49,106 nucleotides of DNA, from assembly GCA_045132775.1 (NCBI GenBank), contig JBGUSX010000041.1, positions 1 to 49,106 of the forward strand. The letters are read 5' to 3'. Below, piece by piece: positions 8,200 to 17,674 of the stretch (its first letter is position 1; every line of letters begins with the position of its first letter). Under the pieces are notes generated by a model. It saw nothing but the letters and a program-made list of their open reading frames with translations. It had not been told where the DNA came from and did not search any database. A program made the position numbers and the translations under genes. This DNA is from SVTX01 sp045132775. GTDB taxonomy: Bacteria > Bacillota > Clostridia > Oscillospirales > CAG-272.

Positions 8200-9819
8200 A
8201 TGGCAGACAGAGTATACGTACTTGACGGGATATCGGTCTCGCCGTTTGATACTGAGGAAAAGGCTTTGGCACTTGCCTCAAAAAAGCTTCGCTCTGCGGG
8301 GATATCTCCTGCTCGGTATGAGCTTAACGTTTTCAAGAAAAGCGTTGACGCGAGAAAAAAGGACGATATCAGGCTCGTTTATTCGGTGTCTGCGAGATGC
8401 GCCGCGGATGCAGGGGATGAAAAAAGGTTTTCATCCATAGGCGCGCGCTCGGTAGAGCTTGAATCCTTGAACGTTCGTTTCGGCGAGGAAAAAATGGCGG
8501 CGCGTCCCGTCGTGGTTGGAATGGGACCCGCGGGTCTGTTCTGCGCGCTTATCCTCGCGGAGAACGGGTACAAGCCCCTCATAATCGACAGAGGGGATTC
8601 CATTCGCGACAGAGTAACGTCTGTGAACAGATTTTATTCCGAGAAAACGCTTGATTCCGAATCAAACATTCAGTTCGGCGCGGGCGGAGCGGGTACTTTT
8701 TCCGACGGAAAGCTCTTGACGAGGATAAACGATCCGAAGTGTGCATACGTTCTTGAAACCCTCCGCCGATTCGGTGCTCCCGAAGAGGTCACGGTCAAGG
8801 CAAAGCCGCACATTGGTACGGACATACTCAGAGAAGTCGTTGACAATATGCTCTCCGAGATACAAAGACTTGGCGGAGAGGTCATATACCGTTGCAAGCT
8901 TACCGACATAGTTGAGCGCGGCGGTGTCACCGTGGCGAGAACGACCCAAGGTGACTTTGAATGCTCGGCTCTCGTTCTGGCTCTCGGACACAGTGCGCGA
9001 GATACATATTCCATGCTTCTGCAAAAGGATTTCAGTATTATCGCCAAGCCCATTTCGGTGGGAGTAAGGATAGAACACAGGAGGAGCTTTATTGAGGAGG
9101 CTCTTTACGGCAAGCTTGCCGGACTTTCTTCTTTGGGTGCTGCCGAATATGCTTTATCCGACACAAAGGGTGAGCGCGGTGTCTACACCTTCTGCATGTG
9201 TCCCGGCGGTGAGGTCGTTGCCGCGGCGAGCGAGGAGGGCGGAGTTGTTGTCAACGGTATGAGTCATTACTCGCGAAACGGAGAAAACTCAAACTCTGCG
9301 GTTGCGGTATCTATCAGGACCGAGGATTTTGAGTCTGTTGACGGAAATCTTGCGCTTGGTGCGATAGAATATCAAAGAAAAATTGAGAGGGCGGCATTCG
9401 CTGCAGGAGGCGGAGATTACTCTGTGCCCGTGCAGACTGTCGGAGATCTTCTCGAAGGCAAGCGCGGCAGTGAACCGCGCGAGGTCATGCCCACTTATAT
9501 GGGAGGCAACAGCTATAAGCTTGCATCTATGGAGGACGTATTACCCGATTACGTCATTTCCTCGCTTAAATACGGCCTTTTGTCGTTTGACAAGCGTATC
9601 AAGGGCTTTGCTATGAGCGGAGCGCTTCTTTCGGGTGCGGAGACGAGGACATCGTCTCCCGTACGTATTCTCAGAGGAGAGGATATGCGTGCTATCGGAA
9701 AGGGTAGCATCTATCCGTGCGGTGAGGGTGCCGGCTATGCCGGTGGCATCACGAGCGCGGCGGTTGACGGTGTTAAGACCGCTTTGGCGATAGCCGAGAG
9801 GTTTGCACCTGCCGATTGA
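8200..9819 (+). CDS. NAD(P)/FAD-dependent oxidoreductase (uncharacterised dehydrogenase family)
   Basis: A 539-residue flavoprotein. An N-terminal region of about 100 residues precedes a Rossmann FAD-binding motif near residue 105 (VVVGMGPAGLFCALILAENG) that continues to an acidic strand end (IIDRG). Further on are SNIQFGAGGAGTFSDGKL (a GG-rich FAD segment) and a C-terminal FAD motif, YPCGEGAGYAGGITSAAVDG. In many Clostridia such a gene sits between cdaR and glmM; its reaction is not established. It starts 1 nt after the cdaR stop, so it belongs to the same operon. Confidence 0.88.
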   Translation: MADRVYVLDGISVSPFDTEEKALALASKKLRSAGISPARYELNVFKKSVDARKKDDIRLVYSVSARCAADAGDEKRFSSIGARSVELESLNVRFGEEKMAARPVVVGMGPAGLFCALILAENGYKPLIIDRGDSIRDRVTSVNRFYSEKTLDSESNIQFGAGGAGTFSDGKLLTRINDPKCAYVLETLRRFGAPEEVTVKAKPHIGTDILREVVDNMLSEIQRLGGEVIYRCKLTDIVERGGVTVARTTQGDFECSALVLALGHSARDTYSMLLQKDFSIIAKPISVGVRIEHRRSFIEEALYGKLAGLSSLGAAEYALSDTKGERGVYTFCMCPGGEVVAAASEEGGVVVNGMSHYSRNGENSNSAVAVSIRTEDFESVDGNLALGAIEYQRKIERAAFAAGGGDYSVPVQTVGDLLEGKRGSEPREVMPTYMGGNSYKLASMEDVLPDYVISSLKYGLLSFDKRIKGFAMSGALLSGAETRTSSPVRILRGEDMRAIGKGSIYPCGEGAGYAGGITSAAVDGVKTALAIAERFAPAD

Positions 9820-9847
9820 TGAATGAATAAAATTATTTGGAGATAAA

Positions 9848-12049
9848 ATGAACGTTAACGACAAGAAAAAGGTGTGGTCTCTGCGGTATACGCCGGGAAA
9901 CAGTGAGGTCGACACCGCAATAAGTAATATCGCGCGTGACCTTAGCGTCTCCGACGTGGTTGCGCGGCTTGTATATAACAGAGGCTATTCGGATGCCAAA
10001 AGCGGTGCTGAATTCTTAAATCCGAATGAATCAAGGCTGCACGATCCTTATCTTTTGAAGGATATGGACAAGGCGGTAAAGAGAATATCAGAGTCGGTTG
10101 CAAGAGGCGACAGGATAACCGTTTACGGCGATTACGACGTTGACGGTGTAACGTCTGTGACCTTGCTCTATCTTTACCTTTGTTCTATCGGTGCTGACGT
10201 AAGCTACTACATCCCTCTTCGCGCAAAGGAGGGCTACGGAGTATCCAAGAGTGCGATAGACACGCTCAAGGAAAACGGCACGAAGCTTATTGTCACCGTT
10301 GACACGGGTATTACCGCGAACGGTGAGGTCGAGTATGCAAGGGAGCTTGGGATCGATACCGTAGTCACCGATCACCACGAGTGCCACGGCGAGCTTCCCG
10401 ATGCTTGTGCGGTAGTTAATCCCCACAGGCCTGATTGCGATTACCCCTTCTGCGAGCTTGCGGGAGTGGGTGTTGTATTTAAGCTCGTATGCGCGTACGA
10501 GATATCGAGACGTCCCGATTGCGACAGAGAGACTTGTGTTAAGGATATTTGTGCAAAATACGTTGATCTCGTTGCCGTCGGAACCGTTGCGGACGTAATG
10601 CCGCTTATTGACGAGAACAGAGTTATTGTTAAGCTTGGTCTTGCATCTATTGACGAGGGTGCAAGAGTCGGTCTCGGAGCTCTTATCGAAGCCGCGAATA
10701 ATGCCAATTTAACCAGACCTGCGACAGGGGTTGCAGAGAGAAATACAAAAAAGAGAAAGATCAATTCGGGATACATAAGCTTTTCATTGGCACCGAGGAT
10801 AAATGCCGCGGGAAGAATAAGCTCCGCATCAAAGGCGGTCGAGCTTTTGCTTGCGAGCGATGAAAACGTAGCCGCCGAGTTTGCCGATGAGCTTTGTGAG
10901 ATAAATCTTATAAGACAGCGCGAGGAAAACAGTATTGCCGAGGAGGCATACAAGAGGATAGAGGAGACTCACGATTTCAAGCGCGATAAGGTCATCGTTC
11001 TTGAAAATGATACCTGGCAACAGGGAATAATCGGTATAGTATCATCGAGAATTACCGAAAAGTACGGGCTTCCGTCCATCCTTATCTCATTTGCGGGAGC
11101 GACCGACGGGGACAGCGATCCCCACGATATCGGTAAGGGCTCGGGCAGAAGCGTTAAGGGTATGAACCTTGTTGGCGCGCTCGATCACTGCCGTGAGCAT
11201 CTCGTTCAGTTTGGCGGACACGAGCTTGCCGCCGGACTTTCGGTTATGAGATGCAATATCGACGCGTTCAGAAAAATGATAAACGACTATGCAAGAGAGT
11301 CGCTCTCCGAGGACGTTTTCGTTATGAAATGTGAGGCTGACTGTGAGATCAAGCCCGACGAGATGAGTATGGATATTGTCGATCAGATAGCACTCCTTGA
11401 GCCCTTTGGTGTTGCTAACCAGACGCCTCTTTTCCTTGTCAGAGGAATGACGCTTGATCGTATAATCTCAATGGGTGCGGGAAAACACTCAAAGCTGATG
11501 CTCAGCCACTCGGGCAAGAGCTTTACTGCGGTTTGCTTCGGTATGCCTTCATCTGCTCTTGATTTCAATTTCGGCGAGAGCGTTGATCTGCTATGTCAGC
11601 TTGCGATAAATGAGTTCAGAGGGCAGAAGAGTCTTCAGCTCATCGTTCAGGATATCAGGCTATCTGAGGAGCTTGAGAAAAAATACGAGGGAGACAGTAA
11701 GAGATTTTCAGAGATAATGTCGGGCGGAGCTTTTTGCTCGGACGAGGACGTTATTCCGTCAAGAGCCGACGTTGCTCACGTTTATAAATTTCTTCGATAC
11801 GAGGAGATGTGCGGACACACGATGTACAGCTACAGAGATCTGCACTGCGCTATGATCGAGCAGTTGAACGTTGAGATCAGCTGTCTTAAGCTCAAGTTTA
11901 TTATCAAGATACTTGCCGATATGAAGGTGTGCGAGTTTGAGGAGTTCGGCGAGGAAATATTTGCGTTTGAGGTCTTGAAGAATGCTCAGAAGAGCAGTAT
12001 CGATCAGACTGAAACATACAAGATGCTCTCATCACTCTGCAGGGCATAA
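9848..12049 (+). CDS. recJ: Single-stranded-DNA-specific exonuclease RecJ
   Basis: RecJ is a 5'-3' ssDNA exonuclease in recombination and base-excision repair. The DHH phosphoesterase motifs are visible: VYGDYDVDGVTS (near residue 94), VTVDTGI (near 155), and TDHHECHGELPDA (near 175). The DHHA1 part has GRSVKGMNL and FGGHELAAGLS, and an OB-fold segment follows (about 510-600). A C-terminal extension of about 110 residues (SDEDVIPSRADVAHVYKF onwards) matches the longer Firmicutes RecJ form. At 733 residues it is full length. ATG 9848 follows TTGGAGA. Confidence 0.95.
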   Translation: MNVNDKKKVWSLRYTPGNSEVDTAISNIARDLSVSDVVARLVYNRGYSDAKSGAEFLNPNESRLHDPYLLKDMDKAVKRISESVARGDRITVYGDYDVDGVTSVTLLYLYLCSIGADVSYYIPLRAKEGYGVSKSAIDTLKENGTKLIVTVDTGITANGEVEYARELGIDTVVTDHHECHGELPDACAVVNPHRPDCDYPFCELAGVGVVFKLVCAYEISRRPDCDRETCVKDICAKYVDLVAVGTVADVMPLIDENRVIVKLGLASIDEGARVGLGALIEAANNANLTRPATGVAERNTKKRKINSGYISFSLAPRINAAGRISSASKAVELLLASDENVAAEFADELCEINLIRQREENSIAEEAYKRIEETHDFKRDKVIVLENDTWQQGIIGIVSSRITEKYGLPSILISFAGATDGDSDPHDIGKGSGRSVKGMNLVGALDHCREHLVQFGGHELAAGLSVMRCNIDAFRKMINDYARESLSEDVFVMKCEADCEIKPDEMSMDIVDQIALLEPFGVANQTPLFLVRGMTLDRIISMGAGKHSKLMLSHSGKSFTAVCFGMPSSALDFNFGESVDLLCQLAINEFRGQKSLQLIVQDIRLSEELEKKYEGDSKRFSEIMSGGAFCSDEDVIPSRADVAHVYKFLRYEEMCGHTMYSYRDLHCAMIEQLNVEISCLKLKFIIKILADMKVCEFEEFGEEIFAFEVLKNAQKSSIDQTETYKMLSSLCRA

Positions 12050-12116
12050 CGGCACGGCACCGTGGGGCGATCCCCGAAAGCCGACAAAGTTTTACGCCGG
12101 TGCAACAGTGCCGGAG
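12050..12116 (+). ncRNA. Candidate structured RNA segment upstream of rel
   Basis: The 82-nt gap between recJ and rel is GC-rich and can fold into stacked helices. P1 is CGGCAC (12050-12055) with GTGCCG (12108-12113). P2 is GCACCG (12057-12062) with CGGTGC (12098-12103). P3 is GGGG (12064-12067) with CCCC (12072-12075). A 22-nt single-stranded section joins P3 to P2. The rel Shine-Dalgarno (GAGAGGAAAGG) begins where P1 ends. It matches no riboswitch class I recognise; it could be a translational control element. Confidence 0.45.
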
Positions 12117-12131
12117 AGGAAAGGCATTACT

Positions 12132-14363
12132 ATGGAATCTAATTCTAACGTAAACACCGAGTTTAATTGCAACAGACTGATCGACGTGTTGCGTGTCTCG
12201 GGAAAAAACTACGATCTTGAGAAGATAAGACGTGCGTACGAGTACGCTAACGAGCTTCACTGCGGTCAGTTCCGCCAGAGCGGAGAGCCCTACATCTCGC
12301 ATCCTCTTGCGGTTGCGGAGATCGTTGCGGGGCTTGGTCTTGATACCGACTCTATCTGCGCCGCGCTCCTTCACGATACTGTGGAGGATTGCTCGGACAA
12401 GGTCGACCTTAAGGACATTGAAAAGAAATTCGGTGACGACGTGGCAAGACTCGTTGACGGACTTACCAAGATCGTTTCCTTGCAGATCGAGGACAAGGAA
12501 GAGGAGCATATCGAGAACCTTCGTAAGATGCTTCTCGCTATGCACAAGGACGTAAGAGTTATTTTTATAAAGCTTTGCGACCGTTTGCATAATATGAGGA
12601 CCCTTGAGGCAAAAGCCGAAAACAAGAGACGCATGACCGCGCTTGAAACGATGCAGGTCTACGCGCCTCTGGCTCACCGTCTCGGTATACAGAAGATCAA
12701 GCAGGAGCTTGAGAATATCGGTATACAGCACCTTGACCCGATCGGCTACAAGGAGGTCAAGGAGTCTATCGAGAGCAAGTACGGTCAGAGCCTTAACGTA
12801 ATTGAAAATATCCGTTCGGTCATTTCGGATAAGCTGACCGAGAACAAGATAAATTTCACGCTTGAGGGAAGAATCAAGACGGTCTACAGCATCTACAAAA
12901 AGATGTATAACCAGAACAAGAGCTTTGACGAGATATACGACTTCTACGCGGTGAGAGTTATTGTTGACACCGAGCTTGAGTGCTACACGACACTCGGTAT
13001 TATTCACGAGATGTTCAACTCGATCCCCGGCAGATTCAAGGACTATATCTCAACGCCGAAGCCCAACATGTACCGTTCGCTTCACACAACGGTAATCGGA
13101 AGAGACGGTATACCGTTTGAGGTTCAGATAAGAACGCGTGAGATGCACCATTTTGCCGAATACGGTATCGCGGCGCACTGGAAATACAAATCGGGTGCAT
13201 CCTCCAAGGAGGATATGGACAAGAAGCTTGAGTGGATATCCAAGCTTATTGATGCTGAGGGCGAGGCGCAGGATCACGATGAGTTCATGAACGCGCTCAA
13301 GACCGATATCTTCCAGGATGAAGTCTTTGTGTTCACACCCAAGGGTGACGTTATCGCGCTCCCTCAAGGTGCTACCGTTATAGATTTCGCTTATGCGATA
13401 CACTCCGCAGTCGGCAACAAGATGATAGGCGCGAAGATAAACGGAATGATCGTTCCTATCGACCGCGGCGTTCAGAACGGTGAGATCATTGAGATACTGA
13501 CCTCCTCTACAACGAAGGGGCCGAGCCGAGACTGGCTCAACATCGTCAAGACCAGTGAGGCGCGCTCAAAGATCAAGCAGTGGTTCAAAAAGGAGACGAG
13601 GGCGGAGAATATCTCGCTAGGCCGCGCGATCGTTGACGGAGAGTTCCGCAAGCAGAATATCAAGCTTGACGATCAGGCTAAGCTGGATATTCTGTCTACT
13701 ATTGCGCAGAGGATCGGATTTGCAAGTGCCGACGACCTTTACAACGGTGTGGGTTACGGAGGAATCTCCATAAATAAGCTCGCAAACAAGATAAGAGACG
13801 AGGCGAGCAAGCTTATTGAGCCCGAGACTGAAGCTGTTGAGGTGACAGAGGAGACCATTACGCAAAAGGCTGTAAAACCGAAAAATCTCAAGTCTAACAG
13901 TGGTATTATCGTTGACGGTGAGAGCGGATGTCAGGTCAAGTTTGCCAAATGCTGTAATCCTCTCCCGGGTGACGAAGTTATAGGCTTCGTTACCAAGGGA
14001 TTTGGTATTTCGATTCATAAGAAGGATTGTCCCAACGTAATAGAAAATATGAAAAACGAGGCGAATGCCGAAAGGTGGAAGAGTGCTCGTTGGGAGTCCG
14101 ACGGACAGGATCAGTCGAGGAACGTTTACGAGGCTCTTCTCCAGCTCTTTACAGAGGACAGAGTCGGTATGCTTGCCGACGTTGCGGTCGCACTTGCGGA
14201 TATGAAGGTCGCTATCCTTCAGGTCAATTCGCAGAAGCGTACGCAGGGAAGAGGTATTATCAGTCTTAAGATAAGCTGTAAAAATATCGACCATTACAAT
14301 TCTATCGTTGCGAGATTGCGTTCACTGAGCGGCGTTGAAAGCGTCGGAAGAGGCTTCTCGTAA
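12132..14363 (+). CDS. rel: Bifunctional (p)ppGpp synthetase/hydrolase (RelA/SpoT)
   Basis: This is the stringent-response enzyme that makes and degrades (p)ppGpp. From ATG 12132 the protein is 743 residues. The HD hydrolase domain has SHP (H57) and HDTVED (about 81-86). The synthetase domain has FYAVRVIV and the NMYRSLHTTVIG nucleotide-binding segment. EVQIRTREMHHFAEYGIAAH follows, then TGS (FVFTPKGDVIALPQGATV), a Cys-containing linker (FAKCCNPLPGDEVIGF) and a C-terminal ACT domain. Both active sites look intact. The frame is open back to 11982 inside recJ, but 12132 is chosen for the strong GAGAGGAAAGG and the normal N-terminus. Confidence 0.96.
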   Translation: MESNSNVNTEFNCNRLIDVLRVSGKNYDLEKIRRAYEYANELHCGQFRQSGEPYISHPLAVAEIVAGLGLDTDSICAALLHDTVEDCSDKVDLKDIEKKFGDDVARLVDGLTKIVSLQIEDKEEEHIENLRKMLLAMHKDVRVIFIKLCDRLHNMRTLEAKAENKRRMTALETMQVYAPLAHRLGIQKIKQELENIGIQHLDPIGYKEVKESIESKYGQSLNVIENIRSVISDKLTENKINFTLEGRIKTVYSIYKKMYNQNKSFDEIYDFYAVRVIVDTELECYTTLGIIHEMFNSIPGRFKDYISTPKPNMYRSLHTTVIGRDGIPFEVQIRTREMHHFAEYGIAAHWKYKSGASSKEDMDKKLEWISKLIDAEGEAQDHDEFMNALKTDIFQDEVFVFTPKGDVIALPQGATVIDFAYAIHSAVGNKMIGAKINGMIVPIDRGVQNGEIIEILTSSTTKGPSRDWLNIVKTSEARSKIKQWFKKETRAENISLGRAIVDGEFRKQNIKLDDQAKLDILSTIAQRIGFASADDLYNGVGYGGISINKLANKIRDEASKLIEPETEAVEVTEETITQKAVKPKNLKSNSGIIVDGESGCQVKFAKCCNPLPGDEVIGFVTKGFGISIHKKDCPNVIENMKNEANAERWKSARWESDGQDQSRNVYEALLQLFTEDRVGMLADVAVALADMKVAILQVNSQKRTQGRGIISLKISCKNIDHYNSIVARLRSLSGVESVGRGFS

Positions 14364-14376
14364 GAAAAGGTGAATT

Positions 14377-14838
14377 ATGAAAGCGGTACTTCAAAGAGTT
14401 AAAAATGCAAGCGTTTCGGTTGACGGCGAGATCAAGGGCGCTTGCTCGGAGGGTCTTATGATCCTTCTCGGAGTTGCCAAAGGTGACACGGAAGCCGATG
14501 CCGATTTGCTTGCGACGAAAATATGTAACTTAAGGATCTTTTCCGACGAGAATGACAAGATGAATCTCTCGGTTAGGAATATCGACGGGGAGGCACTTGT
14601 AATTTCGCAGTTTACTCTTATGGCAAATTACAAGCACGGAAACCGCCCCGATTATCTTGAAAGCGCGCCGCCCGCAGAGGCTGACAGGCTTTATGAGTAT
14701 TTCGTGTCGCTTATGCGACGTGAGCTCAGGCACGTTGGCTGCGGTGTCTTCGGTGCACACATGGAGGTCTCGCTCGTAAATAACGGTCCTGTGACCATAG
14801 TTATGGACAGTGAGGTCCTTAAAAAGAAGAAGGATTGA
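14377..14838 (+). CDS. dtd: D-aminoacyl-tRNA deacylase
   Basis: Dtd removes D-amino acids mischarged onto tRNA and so proofreads translation. The 153-residue length is typical. The two cross-subunit signature motifs are present: SQFTLMA (near residue 72) and NGPVTIVMDS (near 138). The N-terminus MKAVLQRVKNASVSVDGE is characteristic. It starts 13 nt after rel with AAAAGG as SD. The rel-dtd pairing is common in Firmicutes, so co-transcription is likely. Confidence 0.96.
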   Translation: MKAVLQRVKNASVSVDGEIKGACSEGLMILLGVAKGDTEADADLLATKICNLRIFSDENDKMNLSVRNIDGEALVISQFTLMANYKHGNRPDYLESAPPAEADRLYEYFVSLMRRELRHVGCGVFGAHMEVSLVNNGPVTIVMDSEVLKKKKD

Positions 14839-14870
14839 CAAAATAAAAGGAAAGTCAGGATAAGACTAAA

Positions 14871-16373
14871 ATGAAGCTTAACGTAAGCGGAAACATAAAT
14901 CAGTATTACGTGCAGACTCTGTGCATGATCTTTTTCCCCGGAGAGAGATTTTCGGAAGAGGTGCAGCCCGACACTGACGAAAGCGCGATACCTGAGCTAT
15001 CTCTCACTCTCAACGATGATGAAGACGGTGTAAAGGTATTCTGCGAGCTCTCTCTTGATGAAAAATACGCTTCCTGCGAAAAGATATATCCGCCAAGAGA
15101 GGATATCACGCGCGACAGACTGAAAAAGATTGCTGTCGGCGATGCGATACTTTCGGTATGCGGCGAGGTGATCGGATACCGTCCGTCGTGGGGGATGCTT
15201 GTCGGCGTAAGACCCTCCAAGGTTGCGACCGAGATGCTTGAGAGCGGAATGTCAAAAACAAAGGTCAAAAAGGCTTTGGTGAGCGACTATTTCGTTATTC
15301 CCAAAAAGGCGGCACTTGCTACCGAGGTGGCACTCAACGAGGCGGAATTCGTTAAACGTGCCGACCCGAAGGATTGCAGTGTTTACATATCTATTCCGTT
15401 CTGCCCGACGAGATGTGCGTATTGTTCGTTTGTGTCATATACGTCGAAAAAGCTGCTGGCTACTATACCGGACTATCTTGTGGCTCTCGGCGACGAGATA
15501 AACAAGACCTTCTCTGAGATCAGAGAGCTTGGACTCAACGTGAAGACGGTCTATATCGGTGGCGGAACGCCTACCATTCTTGACAACGGACAGCTTGATT
15601 GGTTGCTTGGTATCGTTGAAAATAATATTGACACCTCTACGCTTGAGGAATATACTCTTGAGGCGGGACGTCCCGACACGATAACCGCCGATAAGATGAG
15701 GATCGCAAGGGAGAGGGGAGTTAGCAGAATAAGTGTTAACCCACAGACTCTTAATGATGACGTGTTGAAAATTATAGGTCGTTCGCATACGGCGGAGGAT
15801 TTCCTTCGTGCGTTTGACGTAGCGCGCGAGTCGGGAATAAAGATAATAAATACCGACGTTATCGCGGGACTGCCGGGAGATCATTTCTCAAGCTTTGCGG
15901 CTTCTTATGACAAGATCGTGTCGCTCAAGCCCGAGAATATTACGGTACATACCTTCAGTGTTAAAAAGGCGAGCGATTTTCTGAAAAATTGCAGTCATAT
16001 TTACTCGATCCGAGGCGGTGACGTTGGAAAATGCGTTGATTATTCGCAGATAACCGCACAGCACGAGGGCTATCAGCCTTACTATATGTACAGGCAGAAA
16101 AACACCGTAGGAAACTACGAAAACGTCGGTTTTTCACTTGACGGATACAAGGGGTATTACAACATTTATATGATGGAGGAGATACATTCGATATTTGCGT
16201 GCGGGGCAGGTGCGGTCTCGAAGTTCGTTGACTATGCGCCAAGCGATGGAAGTCCGCGCGTGATAGAGAGATTCTTTGCTCCGAAATATCCTTACGAGTA
16301 TCTTTCGGACAACAAGACCGAGCAGAAGATAGAGGCGGCGCGTGAGTTTTACCGTCGCAGAGGAATGATTTGA
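14871..16373 (+). CDS. hemZ: HemZ-like radical SAM protein (coproporphyrinogen III dehydrogenase family)
   Basis: A 500-residue radical SAM protein with a HemZ-type N-terminal region (about 1-160, containing GYRPSWGMLVGVRPSKVATEML). The cluster motif is CPTRCAYC (C178, C182, C185). The SAM-binding GGGTPT is near residue 228, and INVDxxxGLPG-type segments follow. HemN-family enzymes oxidatively decarboxylate coproporphyrinogen III without oxygen. No other haem-synthesis gene is in the window, and HemZ homologues in strict anaerobes may have another role. It follows dtd by 32 nt. Confidence 0.88.
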   Translation: MKLNVSGNINQYYVQTLCMIFFPGERFSEEVQPDTDESAIPELSLTLNDDEDGVKVFCELSLDEKYASCEKIYPPREDITRDRLKKIAVGDAILSVCGEVIGYRPSWGMLVGVRPSKVATEMLESGMSKTKVKKALVSDYFVIPKKAALATEVALNEAEFVKRADPKDCSVYISIPFCPTRCAYCSFVSYTSKKLLATIPDYLVALGDEINKTFSEIRELGLNVKTVYIGGGTPTILDNGQLDWLLGIVENNIDTSTLEEYTLEAGRPDTITADKMRIARERGVSRISVNPQTLNDDVLKIIGRSHTAEDFLRAFDVARESGIKIINTDVIAGLPGDHFSSFAASYDKIVSLKPENITVHTFSVKKASDFLKNCSHIYSIRGGDVGKCVDYSQITAQHEGYQPYYMYRQKNTVGNYENVGFSLDGYKGYYNIYMMEEIHSIFACGAGAVSKFVDYAPSDGSPRVIERFFAPKYPYEYLSDNKTEQKIEAAREFYRRRGMI

Positions 16374-16383
16374 GGATTTTGAG

Positions 16384-17661
16384 ATGAGTATTTTATTTAA
16401 GAACGTCAGATTGCTTGACCGAGCGTACGAGGGAACGGTGAACGTTCTGACCGACGGCAAGCTGATCAGCTATATAGGTAAGGATGATGTGAGTGCCGAC
16501 AGAGTGATAGAGGCTAACGGAAACCTTTTGATGTCTGCATTTTTCAATACCCACTGTCACAGCGCCATGACGCTTTTCCGCGGATACGGAGACGATCTTC
16601 CGCTTCAGAGATGGCTCAACGAGAAGATATTTCCCGCGGAGGACAGGCTCAACGAGGAACGCGTTTACACGGGCTCGATGCTTGCCATTGCCGAGATGAT
16701 AAGAAACGGTGTCGTTTCTTTCTCGGATATGTATTTCTTCCTTGATGAAACGGCGAGGGCTGTTGAGGAGACCGGGATCAAGGCGAATCTTTCACGCTCG
16801 ATAGTTTCTTTTGACAAGGATGCGGATTTCTCGAAGGACTTAAGAGTTCTTGAGTCTGTTGACGTATTCAACAGATGGAACGGTCGGGCTGACGGAAGGA
16901 TCAAGATCGATATGTCGCTTCATGCCGAGTATTCTAACGTTGAGGGATGCTTCAGATACGTGGCTGACCTTACCAAAAAGCTTGGAACAGGTTTTCAGAT
17001 CCACGTTTCCGAGACCAAGAGCGAGCACGAGGAGTGCATTGCAAGACACGGTGTGACTCCCACCCGATTCCTTGAAGAATGCGGAGTTCTTGAGCTCCCC
17101 GTAACTGCGGCGCACTGCGTCTACGTCAGTGACGATGATATTGCGCTTATGGCGAAGAGGGGAGTCAGTGTGGCTCACAATCCCGTAAGCAATCTCAAGC
17201 TTGGAAGCGGAATAATGCCTTACAGAAAGATGATGGATGCGGGTGTCAACGTGACTCTCGGAACAGACGGTGTTGCATCGAATAACCGCTTGAGCGTTCT
17301 TCGTGAGCTTCAGTATGCGGCACTTATTCACAAGGGTGCATCCTGCGACCCTGCAGTGACAAATGCCGGCGAGATGATCCGTTGTGCAACGAAAAACGGT
17401 GCTATTGCGCAGGGCAGGCTTGACACGGGAGAGATAAAGGTTGGCAACAGAGCCGATCTTATCCTGATAGATATGGATTCTGTAAACAACATTCCGTCAT
17501 ACGATCTTGAATCCACGGTTTGCTACAGTGCAAGCGAGTCAGACGTGCTTATGACTATGTCCGACGGCAACATACTTTACGAGAACGGCTCATATAATAC
17601 GATTGATGAGGAAAAGCTCAGGTATAACGCAAAAAACGTTATTGAGCACTATTTCGACTGA
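16384..17661 (+). CDS. Amidohydrolase, MtaD/SsnA-like deaminase
   Basis: A metal-dependent amidohydrolase of the adenosine-deaminase-like TIM-barrel class, 425 residues. Metal ligands are H58 and H60 (NTHCHSAM), a His in QIHVSET, a His in TAAHCVYVS, and the Asp of LGTDGVASNN. The GYGDDLPLQRWL segment after the first motif is typical of 5'-methylthioadenosine/S-adenosylhomocysteine deaminases and relatives. The likely role is nucleoside or methylthioadenosine salvage, but cytosine- or guanine-type substrates are possible. It starts 10 nt after hemZ with GAGGA as SD. Confidence 0.85.
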   Translation: MSILFKNVRLLDRAYEGTVNVLTDGKLISYIGKDDVSADRVIEANGNLLMSAFFNTHCHSAMTLFRGYGDDLPLQRWLNEKIFPAEDRLNEERVYTGSMLAIAEMIRNGVVSFSDMYFFLDETARAVEETGIKANLSRSIVSFDKDADFSKDLRVLESVDVFNRWNGRADGRIKIDMSLHAEYSNVEGCFRYVADLTKKLGTGFQIHVSETKSEHEECIARHGVTPTRFLEECGVLELPVTAAHCVYVSDDDIALMAKRGVSVAHNPVSNLKLGSGIMPYRKMMDAGVNVTLGTDGVASNNRLSVLRELQYAALIHKGASCDPAVTNAGEMIRCATKNGAIAQGRLDTGEIKVGNRADLILIDMDSVNNIPSYDLESTVCYSASESDVLMTMSDGNILYENGSYNTIDEEKLRYNAKNVIEHYFD

Positions 17662-17674
17662 TATCGGAGGATGA

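Noticed and set aside
12050..12116. Known riboswitch (c-di-GMP, TPP, SAM, cobalamin) upstream of rel
   Set aside because: None of the conserved cores I know for these classes is present, so only an unnamed structured segment is reported.
11982..12131. Upstream extension of rel by 50 residues
   Set aside because: The extension overlaps recJ, is not RelA-like, and the ATG at 12132 has a strong SD.
11904..13007. 367-residue minus-strand open frame across the recJ-rel junction
   Set aside because: It is antisense to two confident genes, without an SD or protein motifs.
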